This document shows positions 35,337 through 45,007 of a stretch of DNA of 64,000 nucleotides, piece after piece. The stretch lies in NCBI GenBank assembly GCA_023423935.1, contig JAFAEQ010000044.1:1-64000 (forward strand), written 5' to 3'. Within the stretch, counting starts at the first letter, position 1. Each line of letters begins with the position of its first letter. Source of the DNA: Pseudomonadota bacterium. GTDB taxonomy: Bacteria > Pseudomonadota > Gammaproteobacteria > Steroidobacterales > Steroidobacteraceae. The notes under the pieces were generated by a model. That model ran no database searches, was not told where the DNA came from, and saw only the letters and a program-made list of their open reading frames with translations. The position numbers and the translations under genes were made by a program.

Positions 35337-35376
35337 CTTCAGAAGACCAACAAGTTCAGCTGCGACTACCGCCAGC

Positions 35377-37275
35377 TCACTCGAAAACTTTCTCGTTGCG
35401 CACGATCTTCGCGTTGCGCTCCGCTTCCGCCACGTACGAGGCGAACTCGCTCGCGCCGATCTCCTGCGCATCGCGCGCCATGCGCTGAGTGCGCTCCGCC
35501 GCCGGCTCCGCCTTCTCATCGCCCGGACGAATCCCGAACACCGCGAAGAGGGCGTAGTTGCCATCGTCAGTTGCGACTCCACCCAGGTACGGCTTCGATT
35601 CGGAAATGCCACTCGAGGGGGCCGCAAACGCGGATCGTACGACTGCGGGAGGCGCAATCGTGTCCTGACGCCCGACGTAGCGCTTGCCCACCGCCTTCAA
35701 TCCGAACTCCGCTGCAACATCGCTCCACGCTGCGCCTTGTTCGAGCTTGGCGAGCGCCTGAGTTCCCTTCTCAACGGCAGCATCGCGTTCGGCCTTGGTC
35801 TTGAGATCAGAGGCGATCGACTCGCGTACCTCCGCCAACGGGCGAGGCTCTGCCGGCTTGTGGTCTGCCACACGCAGAACGAGCGCGCGCTCCTCACCCA
35901 GCGTGACGAGCGGGCTGTTGCGTCCCTGCTCGAGCACCTCTTCGCTGAATGCGGCGTCGATCACGCTGGGATCTTCGCCGAGCTCACCGCCGCCTTCGCG
36001 GGTGAAACCCTTGATCGTCTTGAGAGGCAGGTTCAGCTGCTTCGCCACGGACTCGAGCTCCGTCAGGCTCGAGAACGAGAGGTCTGCGAGTTTCTGCGAC
36101 TCATCGTAGAAAATGGTTTGCGCGCGATCCTTGCGATAGTCCGCTTCGAGCTCCGCGCGTACTTCCTCGAACGGCCGAACCTGCTGCTGCTCAACCTCTT
36201 CGAGCTGGATCACGTGATAGCCGAACTGAGTCTTGACCGGTCCACGAATCTCGCCCTGCTTCATGCTGAAGAGCGCATCCTCGAACGGCCCGACGAACAT
36301 GCCGCGCTGAGCCCACCCGAGCTCTCCGCCTTGCGCCGCCGATCCTGGATCCTTCGAGTTTGCCTTCGCGAGCGCGGCGAAATCTCCGCCATTCTTGAGC
36401 TGCGTTGCCAGCTCCTCTGCCTTCTTCTGCGCGGCCGCATCGTCGACGCCGTCACCCGTGGTGATCAGAATGTGGCGAGCGCGACGACGTTCGGGCGATT
36501 CGTATCGCTCCTTGACCTGTCCGTAGTAATCCTTGAGCTCATCTTCCGTCACCTTGATGGCGCTTTCGGCCTGGGCGCGATCGAGCTCGATGTACTGCAG
36601 ATCCACCGTTTCCGGGATCAGGTACTGATCCTTGTGAGTGTCGTACCACTCCTGAATCTGCGCATCGCTGATGGTGACCTTGTCCGCAAACTCGTTGCTC
36701 GCAATCAACGCGTAATCGATCTCACGCTGCTGCTTGTCCAGGGCATAGCGACGCTCGAGCTCATAGGGCAGCACGAACGCTGACTCCACCACGCCGCTTT
36801 GAATCAGCCCCACCGCCATATCCGAACGCAACTGAGTTTCGAAGGCAGGCTCGGTCATGCCCTGCGCCCGCAACAACATCGCATAGCGATCGCGATCGAA
36901 TTTTCCGTCGACCTGCAGCTGCGGTATCGATGTGATGCGCTCGGCGAGCGCATGGTCACTCACGCGATAGCCGTACTTGCTGGCGTGCTGCGTGAGCACG
37001 CTGTTGCGTACGAACTCGTCGAGCACCTGAGCCTGCTGCGACTTCGCCAGATCCGGCGGCAGCTCGGTGCGCAGCATCTGCTGCAACTGTGATTGCCGTT
37101 GCTGCCAGGCACGGCGCACCGCATCCGCCGAGATGGTGTTGCCGTTCACCTTCGCCGCGAAATTGCCGGCGCCCGAATTGAAATCGATGCCCCAGAAGAC
37201 GAACACCACGGCGATCGCACCGAGAAAAATCCAGGCGAACCAGCCGCTGACCTTGTCGCGTATCGTTTGCAGCAT
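35377..37275 (-). CDS. ppiD: Periplasmic folding chaperone PpiD (SurA_N/rotamase)
   Basis: A 632-residue membrane-anchored chaperone (E. coli 623). One N-terminal membrane segment (WFAWIFLGAIAVVFVFWGI, about 12-30) anchors it to the inner membrane with the rest in the periplasm. SurA_N-like helices follow, then a parvulin domain at about residues 260-360 (RRARHILI, GGELGWAQRGMFVGPFEDALF, TQFGYHVIQLE) and a C-terminal chaperone region. It assists outer-membrane and secreted proteins near the Sec translocon. It is the last gene of the hupB/tRNA region and converges with fabI. Confidence 0.93.
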   Translation of the reverse strand: MLQTIRDKVSGWFAWIFLGAIAVVFVFWGIDFNSGAGNFAAKVNGNTISADAVRRAWQQRQSQLQQMLRTELPPDLAKSQQAQVLDEFVRNSVLTQHASKYGYRVSDHALAERITSIPQLQVDGKFDRDRYAMLLRAQGMTEPAFETQLRSDMAVGLIQSGVVESAFVLPYELERRYALDKQQREIDYALIASNEFADKVTISDAQIQEWYDTHKDQYLIPETVDLQYIELDRAQAESAIKVTEDELKDYYGQVKERYESPERRRARHILITTGDGVDDAAAQKKAEELATQLKNGGDFAALAKANSKDPGSAAQGGELGWAQRGMFVGPFEDALFSMKQGEIRGPVKTQFGYHVIQLEEVEQQQVRPFEEVRAELEADYRKDRAQTIFYDESQKLADLSFSSLTELESVAKQLNLPLKTIKGFTREGGGELGEDPSVIDAAFSEEVLEQGRNSPLVTLGEERALVLRVADHKPAEPRPLAEVRESIASDLKTKAERDAAVEKGTQALAKLEQGAAWSDVAAEFGLKAVGKRYVGRQDTIAPPAVVRSAFAAPSSGISESKPYLGGVATDDGNYALFAVFGIRPGDEKAEPAAERTQRMARDAQEIGASEFASYVAEAERNAKIVRNEKVFE

Positions 37276-37398
37276 GGGAATCGGAGTGAGAGGTGGGGCT
37301 CGTGAGGTTAACGGATGGGATGGTTGGAGTGAGTGCCGGGCATGGCCTATTTTCTGACCATTCCTACCCGGCAGAGATTCACTTTCCCAACGATAAAA

Positions 37399-37475
37399 TG
37401 GCGGAGCGGACGGGACTCGAACCCGCGACCCTCGGCGTGACAGGCCGATATTCTAACCAGCTGAACTACCGCTCC
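37399..37475 (-). tRNA. tRNA-Asp(GTC)
   Basis: A 77 nt cloverleaf on the minus strand. Acceptor GGAGCGG pairs with CCGCTCC, discriminator G, encoded CCA. The anticodon loop reads CTGTCAC with anticodon GTC. The T arm has GTTCGAGTC. It matches E. coli tRNA-Asp closely. Confidence 0.97.
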
Positions 37476-37503
37476 GCGCTGAACCTGGATATTGGGCAAG
37501 GCG

Positions 37504-37579
37504 TGGTGGGTGCTGAGGGGATCGAACCCCCGACATTCGCCTTGTAAGGGCGACGCTCTACCAGCTGAGCTAAGCACCC
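37504..37579 (-). tRNA. tRNA-Val(TAC)
   Basis: A 76 nt tRNA on the minus strand. Acceptor GGGTGCT with AGCACCC, discriminator A and encoded CCA. The anticodon is TAC within CTTACAA. It is almost identical to E. coli tRNA-Val(UAC). It lies 28 bp before tRNA-Asp, so the two are probably one transcript. Confidence 0.97.
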
Positions 37580-37686
37580 TGTTACCGCCCCATCACGTCA
37601 GTGACTTGACGGAAAATCGCTTGCCAAAATCATCCGACGTAAGAAGAAAGAACTGGGCGCGCGAGCCCTGCCCTTTCGAAGGCGCG

Positions 37687-37959
37687 CTAATTTACAGCAT
37701 CCTTCAGGCCCTTGCCAGCCTTGAAGCCAGGAACTTTGCTCGCAGCGATTTCGATCGTCTCACCCGTACGCGGATTGCGACCTGCGCGAGCTGCGCGACC
37801 CTTCACGACGAACGTGCCAAAGCCCACCAGCGCCACGGAGTCACCCGCCTTGAGCGCCGATGTGATCGTTTCGAACACGGCATCCACAGCGCGCGTCGCA
37901 TCGGCCTTCTGCAGACCTGCCTGCGCACTCACCGCTTCGATCAGTTCGGCTTTGTTCAT
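37687..37959 (-). CDS. hupB: Nucleoid protein HU beta
   Basis: A 90-residue histone-like DNA-bending protein, standard HU length. MNKAELIEAVSAQAGLQK starts the helical body. The DNA-binding arm reads RAARAGRNPRTGETIEI with the conserved NPRTG/Pro at the tip. Expressed as a single gene from a strong promoter at 38010-38039. AAGGA lies about 7 nt before the ATG. Confidence 0.97.
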   Translation of the reverse strand: MNKAELIEAVSAQAGLQKADATRAVDAVFETITSALKAGDSVALVGFGTFVVKGRAARAGRNPRTGETIEIAASKVPGFKAGKGLKDAVN

Positions 37960-38009
37960 GTCGCAATCCTTCTTTTGTCTGGGACGCCTGCCTTCGCAGA
38001 CGGGGGCGC

Positions 38010-38039
38010 GTTATAGCAGCGAGGGGAAGAAAGAATCAA
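38010..38039 (-). promoter_or_regulatory. sigma70 promoter of hupB
   Basis: On the minus strand: -35 TTGATT (38034-38039), an 18 bp spacer, -10 TATAAC (38010-38015). Predicted start about 38003, giving a leader of about 44 nt before hupB. Five of six matches at -10 and four of six at -35. Confidence 0.7.
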
Positions 38040-38074
38040 CTTTCAGATGAAGAGATTCGGCATCGCATGAGGCT

Positions 38075-38105
38075 GGCATGTGCGGCCATTGCGACCGCAC
38101 ATGCC
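38075..38105 (-). terminator. Hairpin downstream of lon
   Basis: An 11 bp perfect stem (GGCATGTGCGG at 38075-38085 with its complement at 38095-38105) lies 26 nt after the lon stop. No T-run follows on the minus strand, so it may be a weak or factor-assisted terminator, or an mRNA-stabilising hairpin. Confidence 0.5.
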
Positions 38106-38131
38106 TGTTCAATTGCGGCAAGCAGCGAAGA

Positions 38132-40573
38132 TCAGTGCGCACGCACCTGCTTGTTCGCTCGCTTTGCACCGCGCCGCTGACGCGGCTTGTCGTTCCCGCG
38201 CGACGGCTCGGAAGCGGATCCCAAAGGTGCCGGCATATTGGTGAGTGCGACTTGCAACACCTCATCAATCCACTTCACCGGCTTGATCTCGAGGCTGTCC
38301 TTGATGTTCTGAGGAATGTCGGCGAGATCCTTGGTGTTCTCGTCAGGAATAAGCACTGTCCGGATGCCGCCACGATGCGCCGCCAACAGTTTTTCCTTCA
38401 GTCCGCCGATCGGCAGCACCTGTCCGCGCAAGGTGATTTCGCCCGTCATCGCGACATCGGAGCGCACCGGGACCTTCGTCAATGCGGACACCAACGCCGT
38501 GCACATGCCGATACCGGCGCTTGGGCCATCCTTCGGGGTTGCGCCTTCGGGGACGTGAATATGCACATCCACCTTCTGATAGAAATCAGCATCGAGACCA
38601 AGAATGCTCGCTCGACTGCGCACGACGGTCATCGCAGCCTGGATGGATTCCTGCATCACTTCACCCAGCTGACCGGTGTGAGTGAGCTTGCCTTTGCCTG
38701 ACACGACCGCTGCTTCGATGGTGAGGAGTTCACCACCCACTTCAGTCCACGCGAGGCCAGTGACCTGGCCGATGTGATCCTGCTCCTCCGCACGACCGTA
38801 ACGGAAGCGACGCACGCCGAGGTACTTGCTGAGATTCTTCGGTGTGACATTGACCGTCGATGCATCCTTGTCGGTGAGCAGCTGTTTCACTGCCTTGCGA
38901 CAGATCTTCGAGACTTCGCGCTCGAGATTACGAACGCCCGCTTCGCGGGTGTAGTAACGGATGATGTCCATCACCGCGTTGTCCGCGACCTTCAGTTCGC
39001 TCGGCTTCAGGCCATTGAGCTTCTGCTGCTTGGGCACGAGATAACGACGCGCAATCGCGCTCTTTTCATCTTCGGTGTATCCAGGCAGACGAATCACTTC
39101 CATTCGGTCGAGCAACGGCGCGGGAATGTTGAGACTGTTGGCCGTACAGACGAACATCACCTGCGACAGGTCGAAATCGACCTCGAGATAGTGATCGTTG
39201 AACGTGGTGTTCTGCTCCGGATCCAGCACTTCCAGCAGCGCCGACGAAGGATCGCCGCGGAAATCCATGGCCATCTTGTCGATCTCATCGAGCAGGAAGA
39301 GCGGATTGTGAACGCCCGTCTTCACCATGTTCTGGATGATCTTGCCCGGCATGGAACCGATGTACGTGCGACGGTGGCCACGAATCTCGGCTTCATCGCG
39401 TACACCGCCCAGCGACATGCGCACGAACTTGCGATTCGTGGCGCGCGCGATCGACTGACCGAGCGAGGTCTTGCCCACGCCCGGCGGGCCAACCAGACAC
39501 AGGATCGGGCCTTTGAGCGTCTTCACACGCTGCTGAACAGCGAGGTACTCGACGATGCGCTCCTTCACTTTCTCCAGGCCGTAATGGTCTTCGTCCAGCA
39601 CCTTCTCGGCGTTGACGATGTCGTTCAGCACCTTGGTCTTCTTTTTCCACGGGCACTTCACGAGCCAATCGACATAGTTGCGTACGACGGTCGCTTCCGC
39701 CGACATCGGTGACATGAGCTTCAGCTTGTTCAGCTCGGACACTGCTTTGTCGCGCGCTTCCTTCGGCATGCCCGCCTTCTGGATGCGCTGCTCGAGCTCC
39801 GCAAGCTCGTTCGGTGCGTCTTCGATTTCGCCGAGCTCCTTCTGAATGGCCTTCATCTGCTCATTCAGGTAGTACTCGCGCTGGCTCTTCTCCATCTGCT
39901 GCTTGACGCGTCCACGAATGCGCTTCTCGATCTGCAGCACGTCCATCTCGCCTTCGATCAGCGCGAGGATGTGCTCGAGACGTTTACGCACGTCGTGAAT
40001 CTCGAGCACCTTCTGCTTGGCGTCGAGCTTGAGCGACATGTGAGCGGCGACCGTGTCAGCAAGCCGGCCCGGCTGCTCGATACCTGCCAGTGAAGTCAGG
40101 ATCTCCGGCGGCACTTTGCGATTGAGCTTTACGTACTGTTCGAACTGCGAAATGACGGAGCGCGACAGCACGTCGATCTCGCGCTCATCGAACTGCTCGA
40201 CATCCTTGAGCGGGCTGATCTCGGCGGAGAAGTATTGATTGGTGAACAACTTCTCGAGCTTCGCACGCTCGATGCCTTCGACGAGAACCTTCACGGTGCC
40301 GTCCGGCAGTTTGAGCAGCTGCAGGATCGTGGCGACGGTGCCGAGGCGGTAGAGATCCTGGGGAGCGGGATCGTCTACGTCGGCCTGTTTCTGCGCGACC
40401 AGCAGGATCTGTTTGCCTGAGCGCATTGCCTGATCGAGGGCGAGGATGGACTTCTCGCGGCCTACGAACAGGGGAATGACCATGTGGGGATACACCACCA
40501 CATCGCGCAGCGGCAGAACGGGAATCGCACCGGGTGTGCCAGGCTGTTCGAGTTCAGGAGTTTCGGTGCTCAC
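38132..40573 (-). CDS. lon: ATP-dependent protease Lon
   Basis: An 813-residue LonA protease. The N-terminal substrate domain begins PVLPLRDVVVYPHMVIPLFV. The Walker A GPPGVGKTSLG and sensor/arginine regions form the AAA+ module. The C-terminal protease has the Ser-Lys dyad: Ser in PKDGPSAGIGM and Lys in LPIGGLKEKLLAAHRGG. A basic tail (PRQRRGAKRANKQ) follows. The start is a GTG at 40573 with AAGG upstream. clpX upstream ends in its own terminator, so lon should have a separate promoter in 40574-40845. I could not identify it with confidence. Confidence 0.97.
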   Translation of the reverse strand: MSTETPELEQPGTPGAIPVLPLRDVVVYPHMVIPLFVGREKSILALDQAMRSGKQILLVAQKQADVDDPAPQDLYRLGTVATILQLLKLPDGTVKVLVEGIERAKLEKLFTNQYFSAEISPLKDVEQFDEREIDVLSRSVISQFEQYVKLNRKVPPEILTSLAGIEQPGRLADTVAAHMSLKLDAKQKVLEIHDVRKRLEHILALIEGEMDVLQIEKRIRGRVKQQMEKSQREYYLNEQMKAIQKELGEIEDAPNELAELEQRIQKAGMPKEARDKAVSELNKLKLMSPMSAEATVVRNYVDWLVKCPWKKKTKVLNDIVNAEKVLDEDHYGLEKVKERIVEYLAVQQRVKTLKGPILCLVGPPGVGKTSLGQSIARATNRKFVRMSLGGVRDEAEIRGHRRTYIGSMPGKIIQNMVKTGVHNPLFLLDEIDKMAMDFRGDPSSALLEVLDPEQNTTFNDHYLEVDFDLSQVMFVCTANSLNIPAPLLDRMEVIRLPGYTEDEKSAIARRYLVPKQQKLNGLKPSELKVADNAVMDIIRYYTREAGVRNLEREVSKICRKAVKQLLTDKDASTVNVTPKNLSKYLGVRRFRYGRAEEQDHIGQVTGLAWTEVGGELLTIEAAVVSGKGKLTHTGQLGEVMQESIQAAMTVVRSRASILGLDADFYQKVDVHIHVPEGATPKDGPSAGIGMCTALVSALTKVPVRSDVAMTGEITLRGQVLPIGGLKEKLLAAHRGGIRTVLIPDENTKDLADIPQNIKDSLEIKPVKWIDEVLQVALTNMPAPLGSASEPSRGNDKPRQRRGAKRANKQVRAH

Positions 40574-40845
40574 ACGCGGTACCTTCGATGACGCGCCCTC
40601 GCGGACGCTGGTTTGTTCGGTACTGTCGTCGTCGCGAACGCTCAGCGCGTGAGCTGCGGCAACCGCGTCTGCGAAGTTTTCGTTCGAGACGCCAACAACA
40701 GCAGTTGATTAGAAAATACCGGAAGCTATGGCACCCGGCTAGCGTCAGCGGACGCAAATCCCGTGCGAAACGAGAAAGCAGTCACGCTCTCCTCGCAAAT
40801 GCAGGGTACGCCTCACGACGATCTCTCACATTGGGGCCGGCGCGC
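40574..40845. promoter_or_regulatory. lon upstream region, promoter not resolved
   Basis: Non-coding DNA between the clpX terminator and the lon start. lon is often heat-shock controlled, but I see no convincing sigma32 pair. A CCCC-AATGT string near 40830-40838 (minus strand) is -10-like, but a matching -35 would lie inside the clpX terminator. No sigma70 pair with good spacing stands out either. Confidence 0.4.
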
Positions 40846-40876
40846 AAAAAAAGAAGGGCGCCTTGCGGCGCCCTTC
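40846..40876 (-). terminator. Rho-independent terminator of clpX
   Basis: A 10 bp perfect GC-rich stem (GAAGGGCGCC with GGCGCCCTTC, TTGC loop on the plus strand) at 40853-40876. On the minus strand it is followed by a run of seven T (40846-40852). It lies about 25 nt after the clpX stop. Confidence 0.9.
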
Positions 40877-40900
40877 TGAGTGCTTTCTTGCACGTAGGCG

Positions 40901-42217
40901 TCAGTGATGATCGCTGCCCGTTGGACGACGCTCTTCGACAGGCGCACGCCCCTCTTCCGAGTTGCCATACACGATGTAGGGCTTGCTCTCACCATCGATC
41001 ACAGCCTGATCCACGACGACCTTCTGCACATTACGCAGCGAAGGCAATTCGTACATGGTTTCGAGCAGCACGTTCTCGAGGATCGTGCGCAGACCGCGCG
41101 CGCCAGTCTTGCGCTGCATCGCCTGTTTCGCCACAGCGCGCAGCGCATCCGGACGGAATTCGAGCTCGACGCCCTCCATGTCAAACAGCTTGCGGTACTG
41201 CTTGCTGAGCGCGTTCTTAGGCTCGAGCAGAATCGAGACCAGCGCTCCTTCATCGAGCTCTTCCAGCGTCGCTACGACCGGCAGACGGCCGACGAACTCC
41301 GGGATGAGACCGAACTTGATCAGATCCTCGGGCTCCGCGTCATGGAACACATCGGTGCCATGAGGCCGCTCGCTCTGCTGACGCACATCCGCCGTGAAGC
41401 CGATGCCGGTCTTCTGAGTCCGATTGAGAATGATCTTCTCGAGTCCTGCGAATGCGCCGCCGCAGATAAAGAGAATGTTCGTCGTGTCGACCTGCAGGAA
41501 TTCCTGCTGGGGGTGCTTGCGGCCACCCTGCGGCGGCACCGAAGCGATCGTGCCTTCGATCAACTTCAGCAGCGCCTGCTGCACGCCCTCACCCGACACA
41601 TCGCGAGTGATCGAGGGGTTATCGGACTTGCGCGAGATCTTGTCGATCTCGTCGATGTAGACGATGCCCGTCTGAGCCTTCTCCACATCGTAATCGCACT
41701 TCTGCAGCAGCTTCTGAATGATGTTCTCGACATCCTCACCGACGTAACCCGCTTCGGTCAGTGTCGTCGCGTCGGCAATCGTGAACGGGACGTTCAACAA
41801 GCGAGCAAGAGTTTCCGCAAGCAGCGTCTTGCCGCAGCCCGTCGGGCCAATCAGCAGGATGTTGCTCTTGGCGAGCTCGACTTCGTCTTTCGAACGCTGT
41901 TCGCCGGTCTTGGTCTGCAGGCGCTTGTAGTGGTTGTAAACCGCAACTGACAGAACCTTCTTGGCTCGCTGCTGGCCGATGACGTACTCGTCGAGAACCT
42001 TCTTGATCTCGTGGGGCCGGGGCAGCTTGTCGCGGGTCCGCTCGGCGCGCTCTTCGAGCTCCTCACGGATGATATCGTTGCAAAGCTCTACACATTCGTC
42101 GCAGACAAACACCGACGGGCCGGCAATGAGCTTGCGCACCTCATGCTGACTCTTGCCGCAAAAGGAGCAGTAGAGCAGTTTGCCGTCGTCGTGTTTTCCG
42201 CGTGAGTCATCAGACAT
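40901..42217 (-). CDS. clpX: ATP-dependent Clp protease ATP-binding subunit ClpX
   Basis: A 438-residue AAA+ unfoldase (E. coli 424). The N-terminal zinc-binding domain has the C4 set CSFCGK and CDECVELC. Walker A is GPTGCGKTLLAET and Walker B reads IVYIDEIDKI. The ClpP-docking loop IGF is present in KTGIGFTADV. The pore GYVG motif is in EAGYVGEDVE. It unfolds ssrA-tagged and other substrates into ClpP. It is downstream of clpP (about 175 bp gap) and ends at a strong terminator. Confidence 0.97.
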   Translation of the reverse strand: MSDDSRGKHDDGKLLYCSFCGKSQHEVRKLIAGPSVFVCDECVELCNDIIREELEERAERTRDKLPRPHEIKKVLDEYVIGQQRAKKVLSVAVYNHYKRLQTKTGEQRSKDEVELAKSNILLIGPTGCGKTLLAETLARLLNVPFTIADATTLTEAGYVGEDVENIIQKLLQKCDYDVEKAQTGIVYIDEIDKISRKSDNPSITRDVSGEGVQQALLKLIEGTIASVPPQGGRKHPQQEFLQVDTTNILFICGGAFAGLEKIILNRTQKTGIGFTADVRQQSERPHGTDVFHDAEPEDLIKFGLIPEFVGRLPVVATLEELDEGALVSILLEPKNALSKQYRKLFDMEGVELEFRPDALRAVAKQAMQRKTGARGLRTILENVLLETMYELPSLRNVQKVVVDQAVIDGESKPYIVYGNSEEGRAPVEERRPTGSDHH

Positions 42218-42392
42218 GAGTCACCCATCACAAGGCCGGTCAGGCCGGGGAAATCAGCAGATTTACTGCGTTAAACAAGCCGTAACGCACTGCTCAAGGG
42301 CTATATAGCACGCGCTGCCCTGCGCGCGCAAAGACGTGCTTCCCTGCTGCGGACCGAAGTCGAAATGGGCGACAAATGCGTCGTGAATTGAA

Positions 42393-43025
42393 TCACTTAC
42401 CGTTCGTTGCCGCCGCATCCTCGCGCCGCTCGAGCACGCGGTCTATGAGACCGTAAGCTGCGGCAGCCGTTCCGCTCATGAAGTTGTCTCTATCGGTGTC
42501 CTTGGCGATTTTTTCAATGCTCTGGCCGGTGTGCTTGGCCAGGATTTTGTTCAAACGCTCCCGGGTTTCGAGGATTTCCCGGGCGTGGATATCGATATCC
42601 GTCGCCTGACCCTGGAAGCCGCCAAGGGGCTGATGGACCATGATCCGCGAATGCGGCAGGGAGTACCGTTTTCCCTTAGTACCGCCCGCGAGCAATACCG
42701 CGCCCATACTGGCTGCCTGTCCTACACACATCGTGCTGACATCGCATTTGATGAACTGCATCGTGTCGTAGATCGACAACCCCGCACTTACAACGCCGCC
42801 GGGGGAGTTGATGTAGAGCGCGATGTCTTTCTCAGGATTTTCGGACTCCAGGAACAGCAACTGCGCGACCACGAGATTTGCCATGTGGTCCTCGATGGGG
42901 CCCACGATGAAGATCACGCGCTCCTTGAGCAGCCGCGAGTAAATGTCATAAGCACGTTCGCCGCGAGCGGTCTGCTCGACGACCATTGGAACGAGATTCA
43001 TAACGGCAGGATGTCTCACGCTCAT
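42393..43025 (-). CDS. clpP: ATP-dependent Clp protease proteolytic subunit ClpP
   Basis: A 210-residue serine protease. The catalytic triad is Ser106 (GQAASMG), His131 (MVHQPLGG) and Asp180 (DTDRDNF), with the same spacing as E. coli ClpP. INSPGGVVSAGLSIYDTMQF is the oligomerisation and substrate strand. Upstream in-frame starts reach 43103 (GTG), but the ATG at 43025 gives a 14-18 residue propeptide-like N-terminus ending in MNLVPMVVEQT, as in the family. The ribosome site is poor at each candidate. It lies between tig and clpX. Confidence 0.96.
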   Translation of the reverse strand: MSVRHPAVMNLVPMVVEQTARGERAYDIYSRLLKERVIFIVGPIEDHMANLVVAQLLFLESENPEKDIALYINSPGGVVSAGLSIYDTMQFIKCDVSTMCVGQAASMGAVLLAGGTKGKRYSLPHSRIMVHQPLGGFQGQATDIDIHAREILETRERLNKILAKHTGQSIEKIAKDTDRDNFMSGTAAAAYGLIDRVLERREDAAATNGK

Positions 43026-43120
43026 GGGGGATATTCGTTGCGACCTTGGCAGTCTTATATGGGCATTAGTGTGCAGCAAACTCAAGGGGCACGTCTGCTG
43101 CACACCACCGCGCGTGGACG

Positions 43121-44416
43121 CTAAGCGCCGAAATTCATCAATTCCTTGAAGGAAGACGGCTGATCCGTGACCTTGGCGTGCTCGACGATCCAGTCGATCG
43201 CCTGATCTTCGAGTACGCCGGCTTCGAGCTGGCGACGGATCTGCGCGTTGCCACGATAGGTCTGCAGCGCCTTCTCCGGGTCCGGGAACTGCTGCGCGAG
43301 TTCTTCGAGGCGCTCGTTCACACGAGCGTGATCCACCTTGAGCTCCGCATTCTTGACGATTTCGCTGATCAACAGGCTGAGCGCCACGCGTCGACGTGCC
43401 GGTTCTACGAAATTCTCAGCGGGCGGCAGTTCCGATACGTCCTTCGCGCCCATACGGCGGCCGGCATCGAGCTGCAGCTCGCGCACCTGCGTATCGACAA
43501 CCGACTTCGGCAACTCGAGCGGATTCGCCGCGAGCAAACCATCGAGCACCTGCTTTTTCACACGCGCCTGCACTGCATCCGCCAGCTCCCGGCGCATGTT
43601 GTCTTCGACTTCCTCACGCAGTCGCTCGATGCCGCCCTCTTCCACGCCGAACGATTTGCAGAACTCATCGTCCAGCTCCGGCAGTTTCTGTTCCTCGACC
43701 GTGTGAATGGTCAGCGCGAACTGGGCAGTCTTGCCAGCCAGTTCCTGAGCCCCATAGTTCTCGGGGAACGTGACATCGATCGTTTTGGTCTCGCCAGCGC
43801 GAACGCCTTTGAGCCCCGCCTCGAAGTCGGCCAGCATCCGGCCCGCTCCGAGCACCACGGGTACTTTCTCGCCTTTGCCGCCATCGAAAGCCTTGCCTTC
43901 GATCGTGCCTTCGAAGTCGACCGTCACGCGATCCGTATCACGCGATTCACGATCGATAGCGACGAAGGTGGGGCGCTGCTGGCGCAGGTTCTCGATCATC
44001 GCATCGACGTCGGCCGGCGTGACCTCCGCCTGGGGTCGATTCACTTCGATGCTCTCCAGGCCCTTGATCTGAACATCAGGGAAGATCTCGAACACGGCGC
44101 GGTACTTGAGATCGCTGCCCTGCTCCATGTTGATCGGCTCGATGCGCGGACCAGTTGCGGGCGTGAGATTCTGCTGCAAGACGGCTTCCGCAAACGTCGA
44201 CTGCACCACATCGCCCAGCACTTCCTGGCGCACCTGCGGGCCAAACTGCTGGCGGACGATATTCACAGGGACCTTGCCAGGCCGGAACCCCTTCAACCGC
44301 ACGGTGCGGCTCATCGACTTCAATCGCTCGTCGATGGCCTTCTCGACGCGCTCAGCCGGAACCTGGACTTCCATGCGACGCTCGAGGGCGCCGGTCGTCT
44401 CTACCGAAACCTGCAT
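43121..44416 (-). CDS. tig: Trigger factor (ribosome-associated chaperone)
   Basis: A 431-residue chaperone (E. coli 432). The ribosome-binding signature KGFRPGKVPVNIVRQQFG is in the N-terminal domain. The central FKBP-like PPIase domain covers about 150-245 (DRVTVDFEGTIEGKAFDGG, FPENYGAQELAGK). A long C-terminal helical region follows. AGAGG lies 9 nt before the ATG. No promoter stands out in the 49 bp separating it from tRNA-Leu, so it may be read through from the tRNA operon. Confidence 0.96.
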   Translation of the reverse strand: MQVSVETTGALERRMEVQVPAERVEKAIDERLKSMSRTVRLKGFRPGKVPVNIVRQQFGPQVRQEVLGDVVQSTFAEAVLQQNLTPATGPRIEPINMEQGSDLKYRAVFEIFPDVQIKGLESIEVNRPQAEVTPADVDAMIENLRQQRPTFVAIDRESRDTDRVTVDFEGTIEGKAFDGGKGEKVPVVLGAGRMLADFEAGLKGVRAGETKTIDVTFPENYGAQELAGKTAQFALTIHTVEEQKLPELDDEFCKSFGVEEGGIERLREEVEDNMRRELADAVQARVKKQVLDGLLAANPLELPKSVVDTQVRELQLDAGRRMGAKDVSELPPAENFVEPARRRVALSLLISEIVKNAELKVDHARVNERLEELAQQFPDPEKALQTYRGNAQIRRQLEAGVLEDQAIDWIVEHAKVTDQPSSFKELMNFGA

Positions 44417-44465
44417 TGATCAAAACCTCTGTGATGACTTCACGCCAGCAAATTGCACGGACCGA

Positions 44466-44550
44466 TGGTGCGAAAGGAGGGACTCGAACCCTCACGGGGT
44501 TACCCACTGGAACCTAAATCCAGCGCGTCTACCAGTTCCGCCACTTTCGC
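44466..44550 (-). tRNA. tRNA-Leu(TAG)
   Basis: An 85 nt class II tRNA on the minus strand with the long variable arm expected for Leu. Acceptor GCGAAAG with CTTTCGC, discriminator A and encoded CCA. The anticodon TAG lies in GATTTAGGTT. It is the last tRNA before tig. Confidence 0.96.
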
Positions 44551-44707
44551 CGAATATCGGCGTCTCAGCGCTCCGACGGGCCGTCCCGCGGGGGCGCGGA
44601 GTATACCCGAGAGTGAGACGGGGACGATGCGCAGTTGAGCGGCGCGGAGAGTTTGCCTGGCGTCGGCGGTTATTCGCTCTGACGCGAGGCGGCAACGAGA
44701 TGGAGGG

Positions 44708-44783
<76 letters not shown>

Positions 44784-44871
44784 ATCTCGAAAAAACTCAG
44801 GTACCGGCTGGGTACCCAGGAGCAGCTCCGTGCTCCTTTGCCGGTGACAGCGGTCACTGTCTCCATGCAAA

Positions 44872-44948
44872 TGGGGTGGACGATGGGACTCGAACCCACG
44901 ACGGCCGGAATCACAATCCGGGGCTCTACCAACTGAGCTACGTCCACC
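44872..44948 (-). tRNA. tRNA-His(GTG)
   Basis: A 77 nt tRNA on the minus strand. The extra 5' G (G-1) pairs with discriminator C, the identity feature of tRNA-His, and CCA is encoded. The anticodon GTG lies in ATTGTGATT. Near-identical to E. coli tRNA-His in body. Confidence 0.97.
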
Positions 44949-45007
44949 ATCGTCCGACGATGCTCCGTACCCATTACTTGTACGTGGCATCAATCAACCT
45001 GTTCCGA

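Noticed and set aside
40820..40850. sigma32 heat-shock promoter for lon
   Set aside because: A CCCC-AATGT -10-like string exists, but no CTTGAA-like -35 at the right distance; the place for it is the clpX terminator.
43178..44419. A 413-codon open frame on the plus strand across trigger factor
   Set aside because: It is the antisense shadow of tig. The translation is Arg/His/Leu-rich with no recognisable domain, while tig on the minus strand is unmistakable.
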